Assembly (NCBI RefSeq): GCF_002813295.1
Contig: NZ_PHUE01000001.1
Span: forward strand, 3,720,001-3,784,000
Reading direction: 5' to 3'
Length of the DNA stretch: 64,000 bases
Source: Flavobacterium sp. 5
Lineage (GTDB): Bacteria > Bacteroidota > Bacteroidia > Flavobacteriales > Flavobacteriaceae
The position numbers were made by a program, and so were the translations under genes. The notes below the pieces were generated by a model. That model did not search any database and was not told the DNA's origin. It saw only the letters and a list, made by a program, of their open reading frames with translations. Below are positions 29,716 to 37,923 of this stretch, piece by piece; position 1 is the first letter of the stretch, and each line of letters begins with the position of its first letter.

Positions 29716-31245
29716 ATGAAAAAGATAACCATTTTATATATTACAGGTATACTTTTAGGAAGTATGACAGCTTGTACCAATGATTTTGAAGAAATAAACA
29801 CTAATCCAAATGTTGTTGAGAAACCAACTCCGAATTATGTTTTTAGTAAATCGCAGCTTGACGGTTTAAACAATAATTACTATTCTGTTAATATCTTACA
29901 ATGCGGAGGCATGTTACAGCATTATGCTACTTATAAAGAAGCGTCTGGTGTTGGAGATAAATACTTAAATAATGAAGTCTATTTTTCAGCATATTTTAAT
30001 CAAGCATATCCAACTGGTATAAATGAAGTTGAAATTGTAATTGATGCTTTAAAAAACAATCCGAACGACAGTAATAGATTGAACATTGCAAGAATTTGGA
30101 AAGCTTATTTATACCATAGGGTTACTGATTTGTATGGTGATGTTCCATATTTTGAAGCTGCAAAAGCAAATAGCTCGCAAATTTTTCTGCCAAAATATGA
30201 CACTCAGGAATCTATTTATAAAGATTTATTGAAGGAGCTTGATGAAGCGGCAACTGCATTAGATATTTCTAAACCAAGTTATGGTAATGCAGATTTTATA
30301 TATAACGGAGATGTTGCCAAATGGAAAAAATTCTCTTATTCGCTAATGCTTCGTCTTGGGTTGAGATTAACAAAAGTTGATCCGGCTCTTGCCAAAATTT
30401 GGGTTACAAAAGCTATTAATGGTGGGGTAATCTTAAACGGATCTGATAATGCAATTATGAAATATACGGATGGTCCAAATGATCTCAATAGAAACCCAGT
30501 TGGTTTTGATTCAAGAAAACAAGATTTTACTCAAGGTTCATACGGTCAAAAAAATGTTGAAGGTGGAAAATTATCTAATACATTTATCGATCTGTTAAAA
30601 ACAACTGAAGATCCTAGAATCAGCGTTTATGCTGGAGTTTGGGAAGGAACAGTGCAAAACACAGCTCTTGCTGTTCAAAAAGGTTTTCCAAACGGACTGA
30701 AGACAGCTCCAACTCCAATTGAGCAAGCTACATTTTCTGAGCCAAACCAAAGTACTGTTTTTAAATACGATGCACCTCTTATAGTTTTAAGTAATGCTGA
30801 AACGAATCTATATTTAGCGGAAGCTGCTGCAAGAGGATGGTATATAAATGAAACTGATAAAGATTTATATGATAAAGGAGTAAAAGCTTCATTCTTGAAT
30901 ATGGGAATTTATGGAGTTGGTTACGCTATTACAGATGCAAGTCCATATTTAACAGTAAATCCTTTTAATACTGCTGGATCTTTTGATGAAAAAATGAATC
31001 AGATTCACACTCAGATCTGGGTTGCTTTATTTGTTGATGAACAAGAAGTTTATGCAAACTGGAGAAGAACTGGATACCCTGTTTTAGTACCTGTAAATTT
31101 CCCTGGAAATGTTACAAACGGAACAATTCCAAGACGTATAAAATACCCAACTAGCGAATATTCAGTGAATTCTGTTAACTTAGCAGAAGCGAACAAACGC
31201 CAAGGAGAAGATGCTTTTACAACAAAAATTTGGTGGGATAAATAA
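29716..31245 (+). CDS. susD: SusD-like substrate-binding lipoprotein
   Basis: This 509-residue protein has a lipoprotein signal with the lipobox Cys in SMTACTND, followed by the TPR-rich helical fold of the SusD/RagB family (typical blocks ARIWKAYLYHRVTDLYGDVPYF and SYSLMLRLGLRLTK, each shortened here by family comparison only). It sits on the cell surface as the lid of the SusC channel and binds the glycan. It is 11 bp after susC and 15 bp before the permease, so it is part of one operon. The ligand is inferred from neighbours to be an amino-sugar glycan. Confidence 0.9.
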   Translation: MKKITILYITGILLGSMTACTNDFEEINTNPNVVEKPTPNYVFSKSQLDGLNNNYYSVNILQCGGMLQHYATYKEASGVGDKYLNNEVYFSAYFNQAYPTGINEVEIVIDALKNNPNDSNRLNIARIWKAYLYHRVTDLYGDVPYFEAAKANSSQIFLPKYDTQESIYKDLLKELDEAATALDISKPSYGNADFIYNGDVAKWKKFSYSLMLRLGLRLTKVDPALAKIWVTKAINGGVILNGSDNAIMKYTDGPNDLNRNPVGFDSRKQDFTQGSYGQKNVEGGKLSNTFIDLLKTTEDPRISVYAGVWEGTVQNTALAVQKGFPNGLKTAPTPIEQATFSEPNQSTVFKYDAPLIVLSNAETNLYLAEAAARGWYINETDKDLYDKGVKASFLNMGIYGVGYAITDASPYLTVNPFNTAGSFDEKMNQIHTQIWVALFVDEQEVYANWRRTGYPVLVPVNFPGNVTNGTIPRRIKYPTSEYSVNSVNLAEANKRQGEDAFTTKIWWDK

Positions 31246-31260
31246 TTATACGAGAAATAA

Positions 31261-32580
31261 ATGAGCATTTTAATTCTTACTGCATGCATTGTTTTTTTAA
31301 TCCTGCAAATCGCTTGGTTTAAAATCAATCCTTTTATTGCATTCATTATAACAGCTTTATTAGCAGGTCTTTTTTTAGGCCTGCCAATAAACACTTTGTC
31401 GCAAACGGTGCAAAAAGGTTTGGGGGATATGCTAGGTTCAATTACATTGATAATTGTTTTCGGAACTTGCATCGGAAAACTAACCGTTTCGTCTGGAGCT
31501 GCCAATGTTATTGCAAAAACTGTTATGGGATGGACGGGCAAAAAATACGTTCGCTTGGGCTTAATGATTACTGGGTTTATTGTTGGGATTCCTTTATTTT
31601 ATAGTGTTGGTTTTGTTTTGTTAGTTCCGTTAATTTTTTCGGTAGCCCATCAGTTTAAATTGTCAAAGGTATATTTAGGAATTCCTATGCTTGCGTCACT
31701 TTCTGTTGCGCACGGTTTTTTGCCACCACATCCTTCTCCAATGGCATTGAGTAGTATTTTAAATGCTGATATTGGACTTGTTTTAGTTTATGGGATTGTC
31801 ATTGCTATTCCAACAATTTTTATCGCTGGCTTATTATTTTCGAATTTGCTTAAAAACATCAAAACCGAGTCAAATCATGAAATCTTAAATGTAGAAGAAA
31901 TTGCAAATGAAGGTAAACTTCCAAGTTTTTCCATTAGTTTATTCTCTGCTTTATTTCCTGTTTTTGGTTTAACATTGACTTCGTTATTGCCATTAATTTC
32001 AAAAAACGAAACGGTTATCAATATTTGCAAAACGATTGGCGAACCAAGTATGATTATGCTTATTTCACTGCTTATCTGTACGTACACATTAGGTATAAGA
32101 ATGAACCGAAGTTTAAAAGTTGTGATGGATGATTATGCAATTGCAATTAAGGATGTTGCTCTAATCGTTTTAATTGTTGGTGGGGCAGGAAGCTTAAAAG
32201 AAGTTATGATTGTTAGTGGTGTAAACGAAACAATCGTATCTACTTTGACCCAGACAAATATTCATCCCTATTTATTGGCTTGGATAATGGCCGCGATTAT
32301 AAGGGTTTGTGTTGGTTCTGCTACTGCTGCTGGTTTAATGACTGCCAGTGTTTTACTGCCTTTACTACAAGCAAACCACCTCGACCCTAATTTGTTAGTT
32401 TTAGCGGTCGGGGCAGGAAGCTTGATGTGTTCACATGTAAACGACCCAAGTTTTTGGATGTTTAAAGAATATTTTAATATCAGCCTAAAAGATACTTTTA
32501 AATCATGGACAGTCATGGAATCTTTAGTATCTGTTTTAGGAATCATTTTCGTTTTTATTTTAAACTCAATTATACATTAA
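31261..32580 (+). CDS. GntP-family inner-membrane permease
   Basis: This 439-residue protein has about 12-14 hydrophobic helices. It matches the GntP/gluconate:H+ symporter family: a repeated AHGFLPPHPSPMALS block near residue 155, and a late GSATAAGLMTASVLLPLL block. Known members carry gluconate, D-serine, glycerate or related hydroxy acids. Placed between SusD and enzymes for 2-keto-3-deoxygluconate, it most likely brings an aldonic or amino-aldonic acid into the cytoplasm. It is 4 bp before the RidA gene. Confidence 0.85.
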   Translation: MSILILTACIVFLILQIAWFKINPFIAFIITALLAGLFLGLPINTLSQTVQKGLGDMLGSITLIIVFGTCIGKLTVSSGAANVIAKTVMGWTGKKYVRLGLMITGFIVGIPLFYSVGFVLLVPLIFSVAHQFKLSKVYLGIPMLASLSVAHGFLPPHPSPMALSSILNADIGLVLVYGIVIAIPTIFIAGLLFSNLLKNIKTESNHEILNVEEIANEGKLPSFSISLFSALFPVFGLTLTSLLPLISKNETVINICKTIGEPSMIMLISLLICTYTLGIRMNRSLKVVMDDYAIAIKDVALIVLIVGGAGSLKEVMIVSGVNETIVSTLTQTNIHPYLLAWIMAAIIRVCVGSATAAGLMTASVLLPLLQANHLDPNLLVLAVGAGSLMCSHVNDPSFWMFKEYFNISLKDTFKSWTVMESLVSVLGIIFVFILNSIIH

Positions 32581-32584
32581 TATC

Positions 32585-33052
32585 ATGAATTTATTGCCTC
32601 AAGAAAAATTTGAAACATTAGGATTATCTCTACCGCCAGCACCAGAACCGCTTGGTATTTATAAACCTTATTTAGTAGATGGTAAGTATTTATACCTATC
32701 TGGACATGGCCCTGTTAGAGATGACAAATCCTTAATCATCGGCCGAATTGGAGATGATATGGATATAGAAAAAGGAAAAGTAGCTGCACAACAAGTTGGA
32801 TTAACAATGCTTTCTACAATTGTAACCAATTTTGGAAGCTTAAATAGAATAAAAAGAGTTATAAAAGTCTTAGGAATGGTTAATTGCTCTTCAGATTTTT
32901 TAAGACATCCTTACGTAATCAATGGCTGTAGCGAATTGTTTGCCGAAGTTTGGGGTCAAGAAAACGGAATTGGAGTAAGAAGTGCCGTAGGAATGGGCTC
33001 CTTACCTGATAATATTCCGGTAGAAGTAGAAGCTATTTTCGAATTATATTAA
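32585..33052 (+). CDS. RidA/YjgF-family enamine/imine deaminase-like protein
   Basis: This 155-residue protein has the Rid fold. It opens with LPPAPEPLGIYKP, has YLYLSGHGPV in the first strand pair, and carries the active-site Arg in GVRSAVGMGSLP. Members with this Arg hydrolyse reactive 2-enamines and imines released by PLP-dependent dehydratases to keto acids plus ammonia. Its position in an operon with a PLP dehydratase-like gene (34762) fits that role exactly. The longer N-terminus differs from classic RidA, so it is a subfamily member. Confidence 0.85.
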   Translation: MNLLPQEKFETLGLSLPPAPEPLGIYKPYLVDGKYLYLSGHGPVRDDKSLIIGRIGDDMDIEKGKVAAQQVGLTMLSTIVTNFGSLNRIKRVIKVLGMVNCSSDFLRHPYVINGCSELFAEVWGQENGIGVRSAVGMGSLPDNIPVEVEAIFELY

Positions 33053-33064
33053 ATAAATTAAAGA

Positions 33065-34096
33065 ATGAAAACCAATAAACCACAAACCAAAATTGTAACT
33101 TTTGGCGAATTGTTACTCCGAATGAATGTCGTCGAGGGCTATCGTTTTACACAAGCCAACGAAATGCGCGTTCATGTTGGCGGAGCCGAAGCAAATGTTT
33201 GTGTTTTACTTTCTCAATTAGGAATTCAAACCGATTATGTTACACGCTTACCGCAAAATGATTTGGCTCAATTAGCCTTAAATGAACTTCAAAAATATAA
33301 AGTAAATACATCTAATTGTGTTTATGGTGGAGAGCGCTTAGGTTTATATTTTGTAGAAGCAGGAAATCAAATTAGACAATCGCAAGTCATTTATGACCGA
33401 AGTAATTCTTCTTTTGCAACTATTAAAGAAAAACAGATTGATTGGAATGCTATCTTAAATGATGCAACTCATTTTCATTGGTCAGGAATAAGTCCTGGAG
33501 TTTCTCATGAAGCAGCTTTAGTTTGTAAAGAAGCTATTTTAACAGCGCACAAAAAAGGATTGCCAATTTCTTCCGATTTTAATTTCAGATCTAAATTATG
33601 GCAATACGGGAAACAGCCGTCTGAGATTATGCCTGATTTACTTCAGTATAGCACGATTACAATTGCTGATTTAGATGCAATAGAAATTTATTTTGGAATC
33701 AAAACGGATACAAAAGAATCTGATGCTGATCGTTTTCAAAAGACATACGAATTAATAAAATCCAAAATGCCTTTTCTAAAAACGCTTGCAATGAGTTTTA
33801 GAAAATCAGATGGTCCAGCACATTTATACAAAGGGCTACTGTTGCACGAAGGCAGTTTTTATGAAACAAAAGAACATAAAATACATGTAGTGACCGATCA
33901 AATTGGTTCTGGAGATGCTTTCACCGCAGGATTATTATATGGACTCACAAATGAATTATCCGGGCAAGAATGCATTGACTGGGCAACAGCATGTGGTGTA
34001 ATTAAACAGAGTATTCCAGGAGATTTTGCAATTAGCAATTTAACCGAAATTAGTCATTTTATCAAAAATGGCACAAGTAATAGAATTAATAGATAA
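33065..34096 (+). CDS. kdgK: PfkB-family sugar kinase, probable 2-keto-3-deoxygluconate kinase
   Basis: This 343-residue cytoplasmic protein belongs to the ribokinase/PfkB family. It opens with VTFGELLLRMNV, has the sugar-binding GGAEANVCVLLSQLG, and ends with the anion-hole motif DQIGSGDAFTAGLLYGL, whose Asp is the catalytic base. The KDG kinase assignment rests on these family features and on the KDPG aldolase gene 14 bp downstream. It would phosphorylate KDG to KDPG with ATP. Other PfkB sugars cannot be ruled out by sequence. Confidence 0.8.
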   Translation: MKTNKPQTKIVTFGELLLRMNVVEGYRFTQANEMRVHVGGAEANVCVLLSQLGIQTDYVTRLPQNDLAQLALNELQKYKVNTSNCVYGGERLGLYFVEAGNQIRQSQVIYDRSNSSFATIKEKQIDWNAILNDATHFHWSGISPGVSHEAALVCKEAILTAHKKGLPISSDFNFRSKLWQYGKQPSEIMPDLLQYSTITIADLDAIEIYFGIKTDTKESDADRFQKTYELIKSKMPFLKTLAMSFRKSDGPAHLYKGLLLHEGSFYETKEHKIHVVTDQIGSGDAFTAGLLYGLTNELSGQECIDWATACGVIKQSIPGDFAISNLTEISHFIKNGTSNRINR

Positions 34097-34110
34097 ATTA
34101 TCCTCAAATT

Positions 34111-34758
34111 ATGTACAGCATTTTAAAAACACAAGGCGTACTTCCGTTAGTAACTCAAATCAACATTCAAACTGCCGAAATCATATTGAAATCAGCTGCA
34201 GCAACTGGTATTAAAGTCATCGAATTTGCAGCTCGATCAAACGATGCAAGGGAAGTTTTTAGCCAAATGATTGCGTTTAGAAATGCTAATAATTTAAATA
34301 TAAAAATAGCCGTCGGATCTATTTTAACTGTAAATGATGCTGAAATTTACCATCAATTAGGAGCAGATTGTATTATTTGCCCGCACACCGATTTAGAAAT
34401 TGGTAATTATTGCTTTAAAAATAATATTTATTGGATTCCCGGTGCTGCCACTTTAAACGAGGTACTTCATGCTAACAAATTAGGAGCAGAAATAGTGAAA
34501 TTATTTCCAGCCGATAAAATTGGCGGGCCAGGATATGTAAAAGCTATAAAAGCTCCTTTTCCTAATTTAAAATTAATGCCAACTGGTGGTGTTACCTTAG
34601 AAGAAAGTAATTTGAAATCTTGGTTTAAGGTTGGTGTTGTCTGTGTTGGAATTGGATCAAATTTGTTTTCAAAAGAACTTTTAGCTCAATTAACGTATGA
34701 AAAATCAGTTGAAGCTTTTCAAAATTTAATTGAAGTTATTGAAAAAACAAGAAACTAA
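34111..34758 (+). CDS. eda: KDPG / 4-hydroxy-2-oxoglutarate aldolase
   Basis: This 215-residue TIM-barrel enzyme carries the Schiff-base Lys in EIVKLFPAD and the catalytic Glu in VIEFAARS. The late GGV block (LMPTGGVTLEE) binds phosphate. It would cut KDPG into pyruvate and glyceraldehyde-3-phosphate. The length is normal. It is between the kinase and the PLP enzyme with gaps of 14 and 3 bp, firmly within the operon. Confidence 0.85.
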   Translation: MYSILKTQGVLPLVTQINIQTAEIILKSAAATGIKVIEFAARSNDAREVFSQMIAFRNANNLNIKIAVGSILTVNDAEIYHQLGADCIICPHTDLEIGNYCFKNNIYWIPGAATLNEVLHANKLGAEIVKLFPADKIGGPGYVKAIKAPFPNLKLMPTGGVTLEESNLKSWFKVGVVCVGIGSNLFSKELLAQLTYEKSVEAFQNLIEVIEKTRN

Positions 34759-34761
34759 ATC

Positions 34762-35877
34762 ATGGAAAAAAATTGGTGGAAAATTAATTCCGAAACACTT
34801 ATCGATACTCCTTTTTTAGCAGTTTACGAAGATCGTTTACAGCACAATATCAAACAGCTTATTGAAAGCGTAGATGGTAATGTTGAGAAATTAAGGCCGC
34901 ATATTAAAACACATAAAATAGGCGAAATTTTAGATTTGTTTAAAACATACAAAATCAACAAAGTCAAATGTGCTACAATTGCTGAGGCTGAACTTTGTGC
35001 GATTCACGATATATCTGATATTCTTTTGGCATATCAACCTGTTGGATTACGAAAAGAACGATGGATTTCTTTAATTAAAAAATATCCTAATTCTAGTTTT
35101 TCTACCATAGTAGATAATTTAGAAACAGCAAAAGCATTAAATGAAAGTGCTGAAAAAAATGATTTGAGACTTTCTGTTTTTCTGGATTTAAATACAGGAA
35201 TGAACAGAACTGGAATTTCGATTTCTAAAAACTGGAGTGATTTGATTGCCCAAATTATTGAATTAAAGAATATTCATTTTGCAGGAATTCATATTTACGA
35301 TGGTCATTTAAAAGGGGATGTAGAACAACGTACATCTGCGGCTTCGAATGTGTTTTTTAGTATAAATGAAGAAATTGAGAGAATTCAGCGAATAGTAGGT
35401 TATGAATTAAAAATTGTTGCTGGAGGATCAAATACTTTTCCGTTTTATTCTCAACAAAAAAATGTAGAATGCAGTCCTGGAACTTTTGTTTTTTGGGATG
35501 TAAATTACAGTGTTAATTTACCAGAACAAAACTTTAAACCCGCAGCCGTTCTTGTTGGAACCATAATTTCTAAACCTACAAGTTCAACTTTTTGTATTGA
35601 TATTGGTTATAAATCCGTTGCTTCAGAAAACCCAATTGATAAAAGATTAGTGATTTTGAATGATGAAAATTTAATTCCAACAGCACACTCAGAAGAGCAT
35701 TTAATTATAGAAAATAAAGGTAGAAATGAATATAAAATTGGTGATATTATTTATGCCATTCCGTATCATATCTGTCCTACTTGTGCTCTCTATGACACGG
35801 TTAAGGTTGTTAACATATCACATGAAATTTACAATCAATGGTCTGTTATTGCGAGAAGTAGAAAAATTAATATTTAA
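34762..35877 (+). CDS. Fold-type III PLP enzyme, D-serine dehydratase / D-threonine aldolase-like
   Basis: This 371-residue enzyme has an alanine-racemase-like N-terminal barrel and a C-terminal beta domain. The PLP Lys is in the RPHIKTHK motif (about K49). The C-terminal HICPTC supplies the His-Cys pair that binds zinc in eukaryotic-type D-serine dehydratase and a divalent metal in D-threonine aldolase. Both reactions act on beta-hydroxy D-amino acids. Glucosaminate (2-amino-2-deoxy-D-gluconate) is such a compound, and its dehydration gives KDG plus ammonia. With RidA, KDG kinase and KDPG aldolase in the same operon, I infer a glucosaminate dehydratase, although D-threonine aldolase remains possible. 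Confidence 0.75.
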   Translation: MEKNWWKINSETLIDTPFLAVYEDRLQHNIKQLIESVDGNVEKLRPHIKTHKIGEILDLFKTYKINKVKCATIAEAELCAIHDISDILLAYQPVGLRKERWISLIKKYPNSSFSTIVDNLETAKALNESAEKNDLRLSVFLDLNTGMNRTGISISKNWSDLIAQIIELKNIHFAGIHIYDGHLKGDVEQRTSAASNVFFSINEEIERIQRIVGYELKIVAGGSNTFPFYSQQKNVECSPGTFVFWDVNYSVNLPEQNFKPAAVLVGTIISKPTSSTFCIDIGYKSVASENPIDKRLVILNDENLIPTAHSEEHLIIENKGRNEYKIGDIIYAIPYHICPTCALYDTVKVVNISHEIYNQWSVIARSRKINI

Positions 35878-35889
35878 AAGTCCACTAAT

Positions 35890-36960
35890 ATGTTTATAAT
35901 AGATGCCCATTTAGATCTTAGCATGAATGCGATGGAATGGAACAGAGATTTGAGAAATGATGTAAAAACGTTACGTCTTTTAGAAAAAGGGATGAACGAC
36001 AAACCAGATCGCGAGCGTGCAACAGTTTCGCTTCCTGACCTGCGAAAGGGTAATATTGGTATTGTGGTTGCTACTCAAATCGCTCGTTTCGTAAAACCAG
36101 GTAGTAGTATTCCAGGCTGGAATTCTCCCGAGCAAGCATGGGCGCAAACACAAGGACAAGTTGCATGGTACAAAACTATGGAAGAAGCTGGCGAAATGGT
36201 TGGTATTACCGATAAAAAATCGCTTCAAAAACAACTTGATTTGTGGAATGATGGTACTCCAAATGATAAAAAACCAATTGGTTATATTTTGAGTTTAGAA
36301 GGTGCCGATTCTATTGTTGATATTTCTTATCTGGAGAAAGCTTACAATTACGGATTACGAGCAATAGGTCCAGCACATTATGGTCCAGGACGTTACGCAA
36401 ACGGAACAGATGCAACTGGGAAAATGAATCAAAACGGACTTGATTTATTAAAAGAAATGGAACGTTTGAATATCATTTTAGACGCAACACATTTATGTGA
36501 TGATGCTTTTTGGCAGGCGTTAGATCATTATAATGGTCCTGTTTGGGCAAGTCATAATAACTGTAGAAGTTTGGTTGATCATAACAGACAATACAGTGAT
36601 GAAATGATTAAAGCTTTAATTTCAAGAGGTGCTGTTATTGGTGGTGCTTTAGATGCTTGGATGCTGGTTCCTAATTGGGAAAGAGGTATTTCGACTCCTA
36701 AAGAAATGCAATGTAATCTGGAAACAGTTTTCAAACACATGGATCACATTTGCCAATTAGCAGGAAATGCAAATCACATTGGTGTGGGGTCTGATCTTGA
36801 TGGCGCTTTTGGTACAGAACAAGGACCTTACGATTTAGATACGATTGCTGATTTGCAAAAATTGGTAATGATTTTTAAAAACAACGGTTATTCTGATGAA
36901 GATTTAAAAAATATCTTTCATCAGAATTGGATTAATTTTTTAATAAAAAATTGGAATTAA
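35890..36960 (+). CDS. M19-family amidohydrolase (renal dipeptidase-like)
   Basis: This 356-residue protein without a signal peptide has the amidohydrolase barrel. Likely zinc ligands are the HLD of IIDAHLDLS, the Glu of YILSLEGAD, and the His residues of LDATHLCDD and ASHNNC. The acidic tail motif GVGSDLDGAFG is present. M19 enzymes hydrolyse dipeptides, often with a D residue, and some act on other N-acyl compounds. In this operon it may free the amino acid of an N-acylated or peptide-linked substrate, for example deacylating N-acetylglucosaminate, but this is inference. Its 3' end overlaps the convergent deoR gene by 4 bp. Confidence 0.8.
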   Translation: MFIIDAHLDLSMNAMEWNRDLRNDVKTLRLLEKGMNDKPDRERATVSLPDLRKGNIGIVVATQIARFVKPGSSIPGWNSPEQAWAQTQGQVAWYKTMEEAGEMVGITDKKSLQKQLDLWNDGTPNDKKPIGYILSLEGADSIVDISYLEKAYNYGLRAIGPAHYGPGRYANGTDATGKMNQNGLDLLKEMERLNIILDATHLCDDAFWQALDHYNGPVWASHNNCRSLVDHNRQYSDEMIKALISRGAVIGGALDAWMLVPNWERGISTPKEMQCNLETVFKHMDHICQLAGNANHIGVGSDLDGAFGTEQGPYDLDTIADLQKLVMIFKNNGYSDEDLKNIFHQNWINFLIKNWN

Positions 36961-37733
36961 ATAAAAACTAAACTTGGAACTGCCTTCTTATACGATTGTA
37001 ATTTTTCGTGATTGGGATCAACCTCTGTAACTACATAATCAACCTCGGATAAGCTGGCAATTTTCATTTTTAAAATAGTATCTAATTTTTCAGAAATAGT
37101 CAAAATAGCTGTTTTTTCAGAAGCCTGAATCATTGCTTTTTTTACCTGAACGGTTTCCCAATCTGAATCTGAGAAACCTCCTTCGATATCTAAAGCATTG
37201 GTTCCTAAAATTAGTAAGTCAACTTTTATATTTGCGAGTTGATTATAGACATCACCGCTCACACACATTTGGCTGTAAGAAGAAATACTACCGCCAATCA
37301 TAATAATTTTGACATTCGGTTTGTCTAGAAGTTCAACAGCTGATAAAACAGTAACAGTAAAAATAGTAAGATTTAAATCATTTGGAATTAAGCGAATGAA
37401 CTCTCTAATAGTAGTTCCGCCACCAATTAATAAAACCATACCATCATGAAGTAAACCTAAAGTTTTTTTCGCAATAACCTGTTTTGATTCGCCTTCATAA
37501 GTTTGATTTGATGAAGAATGATGGTACGCTTTTGTCATTGCACCACCTTTTACTTTAATCAATAGAGATTCCGACTCAAGTTCATTTATATCGCGCCTTA
37601 CGGTATCCTCTGAAACATATAGTTTAGCCGATAGCGTTTCAAAACTTACACGAGTATGTAAGTTAATCTCTTTTAAAATATAATTTTTACGTTCTTCCTT
37701 AGTATAATTTACTACTTCATTCTCATTATTCAT
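36957..37733 (-). CDS. DeoR/GlpR-family transcriptional regulator
   Basis: This 258-residue protein has an N-terminal winged helix (SFETLSAKLYVSEDTVRRDI, with recognition helix VSEDTVRRD). A DeoR C-terminal sensor domain follows (GMVLLIGGGTTIREFI, then LLILGTNALDIEGGFSD), which binds phosphorylated sugars in this family. It is convergent with the catabolic operon and divergent from GH20. Candidate operators lie in its own promoter, before GH20 and before susC. KDPG, or GlcN-6-phosphate, is a plausible effector by pathway logic. Confidence 0.88.
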   Translation of the reverse strand: MNNENEVVNYTKEERKNYILKEINLHTRVSFETLSAKLYVSEDTVRRDINELESESLLIKVKGGAMTKAYHHSSSNQTYEGESKQVIAKKTLGLLHDGMVLLIGGGTTIREFIRLIPNDLNLTIFTVTVLSAVELLDKPNVKIIMIGGSISSYSQMCVSGDVYNQLANIKVDLLILGTNALDIEGGFSDSDWETVQVKKAMIQASEKTAILTISEKLDTILKMKIASLSEVDYVVTEVDPNHEKLQSYKKAVPSLVFI

Positions 37734-37753
37734 GCAAATTCAATTTTGTTGGG

Positions 37754-37904
37754 ACAAATGTAAACAAATAATGCAATATTATTGCGAAACAAAAAATAAC
37801 ATGAAAGAATAAAAAAGTTAATTACCTTATTTAAAAGACATTTATGCCTTGTTGAGTTTTGCATATTTTTTGCAAAAATAACCGTAAACAATACATTTGT
37901 TTAC
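37754..37904. promoter_or_regulatory. Divergent deoR / GH20 promoter region with operator-like repeats
   Basis: On the minus strand the -7 box is TACATTTG (37762-37755). On the plus strand it is TACATTTG at 37892-37899. GTAAACAAAT (37760-37769) overlaps the deoR box. GTAAACAA (37884-37891) and TTGTTTAC (37897-37904) form a dyad over the GH20 box. The palindrome GCAATATTATTGC is at 37773-37785. The 17-mer TGCATATTTTTTGCAAA at 37860-37876 is the exact reverse complement of 26444-26460 near susC. Together these suggest that one regulator controls deoR, GH20 and the susC operon. Confidence 0.7.
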
Positions 37905-37923
37905 AGCTAACCGGAAATAAACC

